Assembly: GCA_964503715.1 (NCBI GenBank)
Contig: CAZDAD010000011.1
Coordinates: 1-24,724 of the forward strand
DNA length: 24,724 bases
Reading direction: 5' to 3'
DNA from: JARIHD01 sp964503715
GTDB taxonomy: Bacteria > Patescibacteriota > Saccharimonadia > Saccharimonadales > UBA4665
A program made the translations under genes and the position numbers. Positions 1-7,486 of the stretch are shown here, piece after piece. The first letter of the stretch is position 1. Every line of letters begins with the position of its first letter. Under the pieces are notes generated by a model, which saw only the letters and a list, made by a program, of their open reading frames with translations, was not told the origin of the DNA and did no database searches.

Positions 1-2416
1 GAGAGAATACCTTAACACCAACTACCTTACCATGTTTGCCGTTACTCATGCGCTGTGAAGTGTCGCGGACTTCCTTGGCCTTTTCGCCAAAGATAGCGCG
101 CAGGAGTCGCTCTTCGGAGCTAAGCTCTTGTTCACCCTTAGGAGTAATCTTACCAACTAGGATGTCACCGGGGTGCACTTCGGCACCAATACGGACAATT
201 CCCTCGTCATCAAGATGACGGAGTGCATCTTCTGAAACATTCGGAATATCACGAGTTACGATTTCGGGGCCTAGCTTGGTCTCACGTACTTCTATCATAA
301 AGTCCACAATGTGAACACTTGTTAGCGTGTCATCCTCTACTAGACGGCGACTAATGATGATAGCATCCTCGAAGTTGTAGCCGTTCCATGGCATGAATGC
401 AGCGATTAAATCCTTACCTAGAGCCAGCTCACCACCCTGGATAGACATACCCTCTACAAGCACATCACCCTTCTTGACTTTGTCGCCTACCGACACTACA
501 ACTTTTTGGTTGATACTCGTGCCTTCGTTTGAGCGTATAAAGTGCTGTGGTTCGTATGTTACGTCACCCTCAGCGTATTTAACTGTTACGGATGCGGCAT
601 CAGCATGAGTGACCTCACCATCAGCCTCGGCCAAAATCATTTGACCCGTGTTTCGGGCGGCGGCTGTTTCTAGGCCGGTGCCTACGATTGGAGCCTGTGG
701 CTGTACCAGAGGTACTGCCTGACGCTGTTGGTTACTACCCATGAGTGAGCGATAAACGTAGTTCTTCTCAATAAACGGAATAAGACCAGCTGATGAACCA
801 ATAATCTGGTTACGAGCAGCGTCGACGTGAGTGACTTCTGAGGCGTCAACTTCAGATGATTTAAGATTCTTACGAACAGGCACACGCTCTTGAACGAACT
901 TACCTTTGTCATTAAGCTCAACACCTGCACCTGCAATGACGGCTCTTTCTTCATCAGCAGCATCTAGATATTCAACCTCACTAGTAACTACGCCCTTCAC
1001 GACTTTGCGGTAAGGCGTCTCAACAAAACCATATTCATTTATACGAGCATAGTTTGCTAGGTTAAGTACGAGTCCGATGTTTGCGCCTTCAGGCGTCTCA
1101 ACAGCACAGATACGACCGTAGTGAGTTGCATGCGCATCACGAACTTCAAAACCTGCTCGCTCACGCGAAAGGCCACCTGGGCCCATGGAACTCAGACGAC
1201 GTTTGTGTGCAAGTTCAGATAGCGGATTAATCTGGTCCATGAACTGTGATAGCTGTGAGCTAGCAAAGAATTCACGAACCGCAGCTACTACCGGACGAGC
1301 ATTGATAAGCTGACCAGGAGTAACCGTCTCGATTTCACACATAGACATACGGTCCTTGGTATTGCGCTCCATGCGCAGAAGACCAATACGGAACTGGCGC
1401 TGAACAAGTTCACCAACCAATTTTACTCGGCGGTTTGCAAGTGAATCGATGTCATCACCTGGCTCTTGGGTAACATTCATGCGAATGAGCTCAGCAACAA
1501 TAGCCTTGAGGTCCTCAATACGCATAATGCGATTCTCGATGGTGTTTGGCACGTCGAGATTGAGACGCTTGTTAATCTTGTAGCGACCAACACGACTGAA
1601 GTCAAAACGCTTGAAGTTATAGAACATGTTTTCAATCAAGCCCTTGGCATTGTCGACTGTGGCTAGATCACCTGGGCGAAGACGTCGGTAGACCTCAATT
1701 AGAGCATCACTCTGACCTTTGGTGGGATCCTTTTCAAGCGTTGCAGATACATAACTCTTGTTTTTGTCAGTATCAACATGCTTGAAGGCATCTTTCATAG
1801 CTGCATCATTCATACCCAACGCGCGCAACAGGGTAGTTACAGCAATTTTGCGTTTACGATCGATCTTAACAAATAGCGCACCAGAAGCTGCGGTCTCGAA
1901 TTCAAGCCACGCTCCACGGCCAGGAATGACCTTGGCACTATAGAGATTACTGGTACCATGCTGGTCTGCAGTAAAGAAAACGCCAGCTGATCTAATCAAC
2001 TGGCTAACAACTACACGCTCTGCGCCATTAATGACAAAGGTACCACGCTTCGTCATCCATGGGAAATCACCGAGGTAAATCTCTTGTTCCTTAACTTCAC
2101 CAGTAATTTTGTTTGTCAGCTCGACTGTAGCCTTAAGAGGAGCATCGTATGAAACGTTGTTTTCTCTTGCCTCAGATTCTGACATTTTAGGATCTTCAAA
2201 ATGATAATCCTTAAAACGTAGTGATAGTTTTGTACCAGTGTAGTCATCAACAGGACTGATTTCAGCCAAAAGCTCGCCGAGACCTTCTTCAACAAACCAT
2301 TGGAATGACTTGTTTTGGTGATCGACGAGATTATCGAGCTGAATTGCATCATCATGCTGAGTGAAATACACACGTTGTCCGTCCTGAGCGACGGTTGACT
2401 TGGTGCTTTTCGCCAT
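1..2416 (-). CDS. rpoB: RNA polymerase subunit beta, 3' end cut by window edge
   Basis: Catalytic beta subunit of bacterial RNA polymerase. The frame opens at ATG 2416 (N-terminus MAKSTKSTVAQDGQRVYFTQ) and runs open for about 805 codons to the window edge, so the C-terminal part lies outside. Seen: the fork-loop/rifampicin region near residues 388-413 (SSQLSQFMDQINPLSE, then HKRR, then GPGGLSRERAGFEVRD), followed by HYGRICAVETPEGANIGLV and later GYNYEDAIIISRR. Rifampicin contacts equivalent to E. coli Q513, F514, D516, H526, R529 and S531 are kept; positions equivalent to N518 and L533 are Ile and Met. An AAGGGG Shine-Dalgarno lies about 14 nt upstream, rather far. A strong promoter precedes a leader of about 170 nt. 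The gene before it on this strand is a tail-collar protein rather than rplL, and it appears to have its own promoter. Confidence 0.98.
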   Translation of the reverse strand, partial: MAKSTKSTVAQDGQRVYFTQHDDAIQLDNLVDHQNKSFQWFVEEGLGELLAEISPVDDYTGTKLSLRFKDYHFEDPKMSESEARENNVSYDAPLKATVELTNKITGEVKEQEIYLGDFPWMTKRGTFVINGAERVVVSQLIRSAGVFFTADQHGTSNLYSAKVIPGRGAWLEFETAASGALFVKIDRKRKIAVTTLLRALGMNDAAMKDAFKHVDTDKNKSYVSATLEKDPTKGQSDALIEVYRRLRPGDLATVDNAKGLIENMFYNFKRFDFSRVGRYKINKRLNLDVPNTIENRIMRIEDLKAIVAELIRMNVTQEPGDDIDSLANRRVKLVGELVQRQFRIGLLRMERNTKDRMSMCEIETVTPGQLINARPVVAAVREFFASSQLSQFMDQINPLSELAHKRRLSSMGPGGLSRERAGFEVRDAHATHYGRICAVETPEGANIGLVLNLANYARINEYGFVETPYRKVVKGVVTSEVEYLDAADEERAVIAGAGVELNDKGKFVQERVPVRKNLKSSEVDASEVTHVDAARNQIIGSSAGLIPFIEKNYVYRSLMGSNQQRQAVPLVQPQAPIVGTGLETAAARNTGQMILAEADGEVTHADAASVTVKYAEGDVTYEPQHFIRSNEGTSINQKVVVSVGDKVKKGDVLVEGMSIQGGELALGKDLIAAFMPWNGYNFEDAIIISRRLVEDDTLTSVHIVDFMIEVRETKLGPEIVTRDIPNVSEDALRHLDDEGIVRIGAEVHPGDILVGKITPKGEQELSSEERLLRAIFGEKAKEVRDTSQRMSNGKHGKVVGVKVFS

Positions 2417-2454
2417 AGATTGCTCTGCTTCCCCTTACATTAGACCCGTAACAA

Positions 2455-2476
2455 CCTCTTTGGAGTCCTAAAGAGG
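2455..2476 (-). other. Hairpin in the rpoB 5' leader
   Basis: Perfect 7-bp inverted repeat (CCTCTTT / AAAGAGG, 8-nt loop) about 40 nt before the rpoB start codon. No U-tract follows, so it is not a terminator. It could be an mRNA stability or processing stem, or a translational control element. Function is not evident from sequence. Confidence 0.45.
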
Positions 2477-2595
2477 CAAGGCCATAAATTGATATAGCTT
2501 AGTGTTATTTAGAATATTTGCGCGCGAAGGTCTCTAAGGAGGGTGTTTTTGGCGCCACAACAGCACTGCCCTGCTTACACTACTTCTTGATGAGT

Positions 2596-2624
2596 ATTCT
2601 GAAGTAACTGGGGATAAATGTCAA
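2596..2624 (-). promoter_or_regulatory. Strong promoter for rpoB
   Basis: Consensus -35 TTGACA (2619-2624), a 17-bp spacer and -10 CAGAAT (2596-2601, 4/6). Upstream of the -35 are A and T tracts (about 2625-2655) resembling an UP element. Transcription would start near 2589 and give a leader of about 170 nt. The stretch 2417-2671 holds this promoter and leader and no credible gene. Confidence 0.75.
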
Positions 2625-2671
2625 GAAAAATACTACACTTTTTTTATTGCCGATACAGGTAACTGGGCGTA

Positions 2672-4006
2672 CTATACCGTTCGTTTCCACATATAGACTG
2701 TGATATACGGCTGCAGGTTATTGTGTGCGGCACCGCTACCCATATATGTAGTTCCGAAGTCAGGGTTACTGCTATCAACTATAACTCTATCCATAAAACT
2801 ACTTGAACCGCTAAGTCCATAGCCCCCAACTTCTGCAAGAGTAAGATGCTGATAGATAGTGTGATTGTGTGAAGGCATCTCGGCTAAAGAGAGCGAATGA
2901 GTCTTTGCGCCACCCGTCTTCTCTTGGGTATTAAATTCAGATTGGCCTGTGTCGACGCCGACAGGCACTCGGCCAGTGCCCCAGGCGACCCAAGTGCCAA
3001 AGCCCAACAACGTAGCAGGGTTAGTGTTATTAGTTGCATTAAAGTAGACCGAACCGACTGGGTAAACAGATCGCAATATATTTATCGGGTCAACGCCTGA
3101 GTAACTACTACCATTAAAGGCCTTGATGATATAGCTGACTATTATCGTCGGCTGCAGGTTATTATGGGCCCCGTTGCCACCAGCATTCTGGAAATAGTTC
3201 GCAGGTTCGATTCCAGTGGTTGATCCAAATGACCCCGAACCTGCCTGATATCCGAATGCGCTAGTTCCATCCCATCTAAGCATGATACCGGGCGTTCCTG
3301 GATCCCTATAATGACCGTGGCTGGGCATTTCTGCCACCGTCAGAGTATGTGACTGAGCACCACCGGCCGCACCAAGCACATCACCGTTCACGCCGCCAGC
3401 CAGACCCGTGAGACGGTCTGCGCTTGTACCGCCCATATTATCCAGTCCAGCAATAACGCGACCGCGCAAATCAGGCAAGTTAAATGTAGACGAGCCATCA
3501 CCAGAACCATAGGTTGTTCCTATGGCCGTAAACAAATCTGAATATGTCGAACGAGATATGGCCTGGCCGTAGCACATCATCCAACCATTTGGAGCACTTG
3601 TGCCGCCAAAGGCACTAATTGATCCAATCGGCGCAGCTGCATTGTTGACATAACTGGCCACAGCCGTTGATACAGGCTTGTTATCGTCAGCAGTGTTATC
3701 TACATTGCCCAAGCCAATGGCTGCTTTGTCCAGTGTCTGCCAACTCTTGTCACCACGGAGATACTGAGATATCGTACCAGCCGTAATTTTCGGTTCTTTG
3801 GTACCCAGACCAGTGTCAATGTAGCTCTTGGTCGCCTTTTGTGTCGCTATTTTGCTATCGCTATTAGACGCCAGTGTGCCATCAATATCTAGTGGTAAGG
3901 CCGATTGCTTGAGTGTTCCATCGGTATTATGAGATACACTAAGAAAGTCATTGAGAACATCGCCCCAAGTACCAGAATCCCCACCAACGATTGGCAAACG
4001 TGACAC
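2672..4006 (-). CDS. Two-headed phage-tail-collar-like (receptor-binding) protein
   Basis: 444 aa, starting at GTG 4006 with AGAGGG 6 nt upstream. The N-terminus (GGDSGTWGDVLNDFLSVSHN) and the GLGNVDNTADDNKPVST stretch at about 98-114 resemble attachment and shaft segments of tail fibres. Residues about 125-297 form a tail-collar domain (GWMMCYGQAISR, NLPDLRGRVIAGLD, EMPSHGH 227-232, AHNNLQP 280-286). Residues about 308-444 form a second head like the gp10/short-tail-fibre C-terminus (VYPVGSVYFNA, EMPSHNH, AHNNLQP 428-434). Each head has an HxH pair (230/232 and 380/382), the kind of residue that binds metal in the T4 short tail fibre. No signal peptide and no other phage genes are nearby. 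Likely a surface or released binding protein; that role is inferred. Confidence 0.85.
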   Translation of the reverse strand: MSRLPIVGGDSGTWGDVLNDFLSVSHNTDGTLKQSALPLDIDGTLASNSDSKIATQKATKSYIDTGLGTKEPKITAGTISQYLRGDKSWQTLDKAAIGLGNVDNTADDNKPVSTAVASYVNNAAAPIGSISAFGGTSAPNGWMMCYGQAISRSTYSDLFTAIGTTYGSGDGSSTFNLPDLRGRVIAGLDNMGGTSADRLTGLAGGVNGDVLGAAGGAQSHTLTVAEMPSHGHYRDPGTPGIMLRWDGTSAFGYQAGSGSFGSTTGIEPANYFQNAGGNGAHNNLQPTIIVSYIIKAFNGSSYSGVDPINILRSVYPVGSVYFNATNNTNPATLLGFGTWVAWGTGRVPVGVDTGQSEFNTQEKTGGAKTHSLSLAEMPSHNHTIYQHLTLAEVGGYGLSGSSSFMDRVIVDSSNPDFGTTYMGSGAAHNNLQPYITVYMWKRTV

Positions 4007-4015
4007 TATAAACCC

Positions 4016-4042
4016 TCTATGAATACCTCAATCTATGAATAC
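4016..4042 (-). repeat. Two direct 11-bp repeats before the tail-collar gene
   Basis: On the minus strand GTATTCATAGA occurs twice (4032-4042 and 4016-4026) with a 16-bp period, between the promoter and the Shine-Dalgarno of the tail-collar gene. The upstream copy overlaps the palindrome at the start site. Possibly extra regulator half-sites in the leader. Confidence 0.5.
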
Positions 4043-4053
4043 TACCTAGTATT
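4038..4053 (-). promoter_or_regulatory. Palindromic operator candidate at the tail-collar start site
   Basis: AATACTAGGTAGTATT has perfect 7-bp arms around a GG centre. It overlaps the last three bases of the -10 box and is centred where transcription should begin (about 4044-4046). A two-base loop cannot form an RNA hairpin of the full length, so a dimeric repressor site is more likely than an RNA element. Confidence 0.5.
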
Positions 4054-4079
4054 ATAGGCGCTCAGATATTCAGCTACAA
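4051..4079 (-). promoter_or_regulatory. Promoter of the tail-collar gene
   Basis: Perfect -10 TATAAT (4051-4056), 17-bp spacer, -35 TTGTAG (4074-4079; TTG conserved). It lies just after the clpP stop codon, so the tail-collar gene appears to be transcribed independently with a leader of about 40 nt. Confidence 0.6.
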
Positions 4080-4090
4080 GTGAACTTAGA

Positions 4091-4687
4091 TTAGGCCTTT
4101 TTGGGAGGCTGCATAATAACAGCGTCAACTAGGCCATATTTTTTGGCCTCATCAGCAGGCATCCAATAGTCACGTTCCATGTCAGTTTTTACCTTGTCGA
4201 GCTTCTGACCAGTGTTATCAGCCATAATCTTTGCTAGACGTTCCTTGAGGCGCTGAGCTTCCTTCAGGTCGATTTCCATATCTGTAATTTTACCCTGGGT
4301 GCCATAAGATGGCTGGTGGATCATCACCGCAGAGTTAGGCAATAGGTAACGCTTGCCTTTCGTTCCGCTACTTAGCAAAAATGCTGCCGCAGAGGCTTGA
4401 ATACCTATACCAACAGTCTGGATATCATTGCTTATGTATTGCATGGTGTCATAAATAGCCATGGCATCATATACGCTGCCACCGGGGCTATTGATATAGA
4501 AATAAATATCTTTCTTAGGGTCTTCGGCTTGCAGGAAAAGTAGCTGTGCAACAATTAGATTAGCCGTATCTGGCGTAACTGCATTACCTAACATGACAAT
4601 TCTGTCTTTCAGTAGACGGCTATATATATCATAGGCTCGCTCGTAGCGACCTTCGTTCTCGATAACAGTTGGGACTAAAACGCTCAT
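4091..4687 (-). CDS. clpP: ATP-dependent Clp protease proteolytic subunit
   Basis: 198 aa, full family length. Serine peptidase that forms the double-heptamer proteolytic chamber served by ClpC/ClpX-type unfoldases. Catalytic triad as seen: Ser99 (GIQASAAAF), His124 (VMIHQP), Asp173 (MERDYW). The oxyanion strand SPGGSV is at 67-72. AAGGAG sits 6 nt before the ATG. The gene lies downstream of tig on the same strand, an order common in bacteria, but clpX does not follow; a tail-collar gene and rpoB do. A perfect CIRCE operator overlaps its promoter, implying HrcA-type heat-shock repression. Its likely ATPase partner, clpC, is elsewhere in this window under the same kind of operator. Confidence 0.97.
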   Translation of the reverse strand: MSVLVPTVIENEGRYERAYDIYSRLLKDRIVMLGNAVTPDTANLIVAQLLFLQAEDPKKDIYFYINSPGGSVYDAMAIYDTMQYISNDIQTVGIGIQASAAAFLLSSGTKGKRYLLPNSAVMIHQPSYGTQGKITDMEIDLKEAQRLKERLAKIMADNTGQKLDKVKTDMERDYWMPADEAKKYGLVDAVIMQPPKKA

Positions 4688-4717
4688 AATTATCTCCTTG
4701 GGCAGTCAATACAACTT

Positions 4718-4746
4718 AGTATAAGAAATTAGCACTCATAGGTCAA
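4718..4746 (-). promoter_or_regulatory. clpP promoter with -35 inside the CIRCE spacer
   Basis: -35 TTGACC (4741-4746), 17-bp spacer, -10 TATACT (4718-4723). The -35 hexamer lies in the 9-bp spacer between the CIRCE arms, so repressor and sigma factor should exclude each other. Confidence 0.8.
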
Positions 4747-4755
4747 GAGTGCTAA
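4729..4755 (-). promoter_or_regulatory. CIRCE element (HrcA operator) of clpP
   Basis: Perfect match to the CIRCE consensus TTAGCACTC-N9-GAGTGCTAA, with arms at 4729-4737 and 4747-4755. CIRCE is the known binding site of the HrcA heat-shock repressor. hrcA itself is not in this window. Confidence 0.93.
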
Positions 4756-4780
4756 TTAACTTCTCTCACTTTGCCACTGT

Positions 4781-6070
4781 TTATGACTTTGCGCTAGCGT
4801 ATCCAATGAGTAGGTCGGCAGTTTTTTCACTCAAAATGCGGCCTGCGATATCACGTCGTGCCTCAGGCTTATCGAGCTCAGCCTGCATTCTGGCATCGGC
4901 GTATTGTGCTCGCATAAGCTGCAAACGTGCATCAACTTCTTCTGGAGTGACGGTAACGTCTTCTTTGTCAGATATCTCAGTTAGAACGAAACCAGCTTTG
5001 ACACGAATCTCGGCGTCAGCTCGAAGTGACTGCTTATATTCATCTTCTGTTTTAGACTCAGCCTTGAGAAATTCTTCCCATGTCTGGCCACGATACATCA
5101 AATTCTGGCGCTGCTCTTGGATCATTTGCTCTATCTGCTCATCAACGAGACGTGCAGGTACGGCCATCTTGGTGTCTTTGGTGATTTTCATCAACACTTC
5201 GTCAGCGTATTCACGCATAGACTGGTTATCTTTTTCGGTCTGTAGCTGCTTCTTGATATCAGATTTCATATCCTCGACTGTCTTGAATGGACCAACCTTA
5301 GCCGCAAATTCAGCATCAAGCTTAGGGCTATCAACAGACTCGACTTTCTTAATATCAACCGTAAAGTCAACTTTCTTATTCTGGAGTTCCTTAGCGCCAT
5401 AATCCTTGGGGAAAGTGACCGTGAAAGTCTTGCTCTCGCCAGCTTTTAGGCCGATTAGTTCAGGCTCGAATCCTGGGATGAAGGTCTTGGAACCGATAAC
5501 AATTGGGTAGTCCTTACCCTCGGTGTTGGGAATCGCTTTTTGGGTCTTGTGATCCACGCCCTTGAAGTCCATGGTTACTTGATCACCGTCTTTAGAGGCA
5601 CGTTTTACCTCATTCTTCTGGGCATCGCGGGACAAAAGCTGATCGACAACTTCATCAACATCTTTAGCGGATACGGTCACATGCTTACGTGGAATACGCA
5701 TTTTGCGGTAATCAGCCAGCTTAATATCACCAATAACATCCACTGTCAGCTCAACCTCTAAATCAGTAAATGGCACGAATTTCTTTAGACTGACCTCTGG
5801 CTGAGCAACAGGCCTAAGGCCCTTTTCTTTAACAGCCGTCGAATAAAGAACGTTTAGAATTTCGTCGAGAAAGTCGCCCTGAACGGTAGCAGGATTAGCG
5901 TGCTTTTCAACTAGATTTGCGGGAACTTTGCCCTGCCTAAAGCCAGGAACTTTGAGGCCCTTTGCAATAGCCTTGAGGACTTTTTGCTTAGTCGAATCAA
6001 GCTGCTCCTTGTCGGCAGCCAAAGTCAACTGGACCTTGGTATCTGAGATTTTCTTCTGTGTGATTTGCAT
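4781..6070 (-). CDS. tig: Trigger factor, ribosome-bound chaperone and prolyl isomerase
   Basis: 429 aa from ATG 6070; an in-frame TTG at 6079 would add three residues. Trigger factor docks at the ribosome exit tunnel and shields nascent chains. Seen: an N-terminal ribosome-binding domain with the signature variant GFRQGKVP near residue 45 (classical GFRxGKxP), a central FKBP-type domain (DGDQVTMDFKG to KAGESKTFTVTFP) and a long helical C-terminal chaperone domain. Near usual family length. It follows hisS after 55 nt. No Shine-Dalgarno is visible; a TATAGT -10 box ends 8 nt before the ATG, so the message may be leaderless, with additional read-through from hisS. Confidence 0.95.
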   Translation of the reverse strand: MQITQKKISDTKVQLTLAADKEQLDSTKQKVLKAIAKGLKVPGFRQGKVPANLVEKHANPATVQGDFLDEILNVLYSTAVKEKGLRPVAQPEVSLKKFVPFTDLEVELTVDVIGDIKLADYRKMRIPRKHVTVSAKDVDEVVDQLLSRDAQKNEVKRASKDGDQVTMDFKGVDHKTQKAIPNTEGKDYPIVIGSKTFIPGFEPELIGLKAGESKTFTVTFPKDYGAKELQNKKVDFTVDIKKVESVDSPKLDAEFAAKVGPFKTVEDMKSDIKKQLQTEKDNQSMREYADEVLMKITKDTKMAVPARLVDEQIEQMIQEQRQNLMYRGQTWEEFLKAESKTEDEYKQSLRADAEIRVKAGFVLTEISDKEDVTVTPEEVDARLQLMRAQYADARMQAELDKPEARRDIAGRILSEKTADLLIGYASAKS

Positions 6071-6078
6071 AGTTAGCA

Positions 6079-6108
6079 ACTATAACAGATATGACAACAT
6101 TCTGCCAC
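6079..6108 (-). promoter_or_regulatory. Possible leaderless promoter of tig
   Basis: Extended -10 TG-T-TATAGT (TATAGT 6079-6084) ends 8 nt before ATG 6070, placing the start of transcription almost at the start codon. A weak -35 GTGGCA (6103-6108, 4/6) lies 18 bp upstream. No ribosome binding site is visible in between. Confidence 0.4.
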
Positions 6109-6125
6109 TTCACTCAAGAGTTATT

Positions 6126-7436
6126 TTAGCTTCGACGATAATCTTCGACAATGCTAGCGATACGAGCTACGCTATGCCGCTCAGCAACGCTAGTAAGTAA
6201 ATTACGCAATTCGTATTGCTCGTCCTTGAGCTCATTTTCTCCGATAAACATCACGTATCTAACGCCCTTTTTAAGCGCAGTTTTGATTTGTTTGTCGGGC
6301 TTTTTGCCAGTCGTATCAACAGCTACATTGACACCCATTTCACGAAGCTCCTCAATGACCTTTTGGGCGGGAAGGTAGACCTCACCAATGAGAATGACAT
6401 ATATATCAGTCTCGCTCTGAATATTGGGCATTAGGTCGTGCGACTCGAGGAAGTTTTGCAGCGTCACGTCACCCCAGCCAAAGCCAACTGTGGGCACTGG
6501 ATCGACACCAAATAGGCCAACGAGGCCATCATAACGGCCGCCGCCCATCATGGCACGATTATTCTCTGGGTCATTATCGGATATTTCAAATACAATGCCA
6601 GTATAGTAGTCGAAGCCGCGCATGATCGTAACGTCAAATTTGGCATTCGGTATGCGCATCTCAGCTAAGACATCAATCAAATTAGCGAGATTCTGGGCTG
6701 CCTCAGTGCTTCTGACCTCATCTGGTAAGTCTTCGATTTTTTCAGCTTTAAGGATATTCACCAGTTTTAGACTGCGAGCATCCTTAGTGGTCATTTCTTC
6801 GTTGAATGCTTCAGCCAAAGCCGACTCAAAATCAGGCTTATCCATCTTGTTCATTCGATCAACCAGCTTAGCCGCAGCGTAGGCTTCGTCTTTGGTCAAC
6901 TTCAGATACTGCTCAAAGATATAATCCATTAGCTGACGGCTATTAACCTGAATTGTATACATCTCGTGAGTTGCACCGAAAGCTTTGAGAATAGCATCAG
7001 CGACCTGTATCAGCTCTGTTTCGGCCTTAACATCAGCCACTCCAAATATGTCAACATTTAACTGCCAGTGTTCGCGCAGTCTGCCGCGCTGCGGACGTTC
7101 GTAGCGCCACAGGTTTGGAATGCTAAACCACCTCAGAGGATAGCCAAGCTCCTGACGCTTAGCCGCCACCATTCGGCTCACGCTGGGTGTCATTTCAGGC
7201 CTGACAGCTACCATGCGACCGCCCCTGTCCTCAAAGGCATATGTCTGTTCGTTGACAATCTCAGTACCACTTTTGGCAGCATACAGCTCAAGTGGTTCAA
7301 TCATTGGCGCATCGTATTCTTCGTAGCCAAACTTGCGCACAGTCTGACGGATAGTATTGAACATGTAATCTTGTAGGCGTTTGTCCTCGGGATAAAAATC
7401 ACGAGCACCTTTATATGGTTGAGTTGAAAGTGACAT
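6126..7436 (-). CDS. hisS: Histidyl-tRNA synthetase
   Basis: 436 aa, class II synthetase charging tRNA-His. Seen: motif 2 region with NLWRYERPQRGR (108-119), the HisA motif RGFDYYTG (273-280), motif 3 GGGRYDGLV (298-306), and a C-terminal anticodon-binding domain from about 343 (DIYVILIGEVYLPAQKVIEE). The intact HisA motif and the anticodon domain favour a true HisRS over the regulatory paralogue HisZ, which usually lacks the latter. GGAG lies 8 nt before the ATG. It follows the hisG reading frame after 50 nt with no terminator between them, so a hisG-hisS transcript is likely and would be governed by the attenuator upstream of hisG. Confidence 0.96.
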   Translation of the reverse strand: MSLSTQPYKGARDFYPEDKRLQDYMFNTIRQTVRKFGYEEYDAPMIEPLELYAAKSGTEIVNEQTYAFEDRGGRMVAVRPEMTPSVSRMVAAKRQELGYPLRWFSIPNLWRYERPQRGRLREHWQLNVDIFGVADVKAETELIQVADAILKAFGATHEMYTIQVNSRQLMDYIFEQYLKLTKDEAYAAAKLVDRMNKMDKPDFESALAEAFNEEMTTKDARSLKLVNILKAEKIEDLPDEVRSTEAAQNLANLIDVLAEMRIPNAKFDVTIMRGFDYYTGIVFEISDNDPENNRAMMGGGRYDGLVGLFGVDPVPTVGFGWGDVTLQNFLESHDLMPNIQSETDIYVILIGEVYLPAQKVIEELREMGVNVAVDTTGKKPDKQIKTALKKGVRYVMFIGENELKDEQYELRNLLTSVAERHSVARIASIVEDYRRS

Positions 7437-7486
7437 AGTTAATCTCCATTTTATATCTTATCTTGACTGATTTCTAGTTGAACGGC

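Noticed and set aside
2672..4006. Prophage or tailocin island
   Set aside because: Only one tail-like gene is present; flanking genes are core housekeeping genes with no integrase, capsid, sheath or attachment site.
4749..5402. 217-codon open frame on the plus strand opposite tig
   Set aside because: Serine-rich antisense frame without a ribosome binding site; tig on the other strand is unambiguous.
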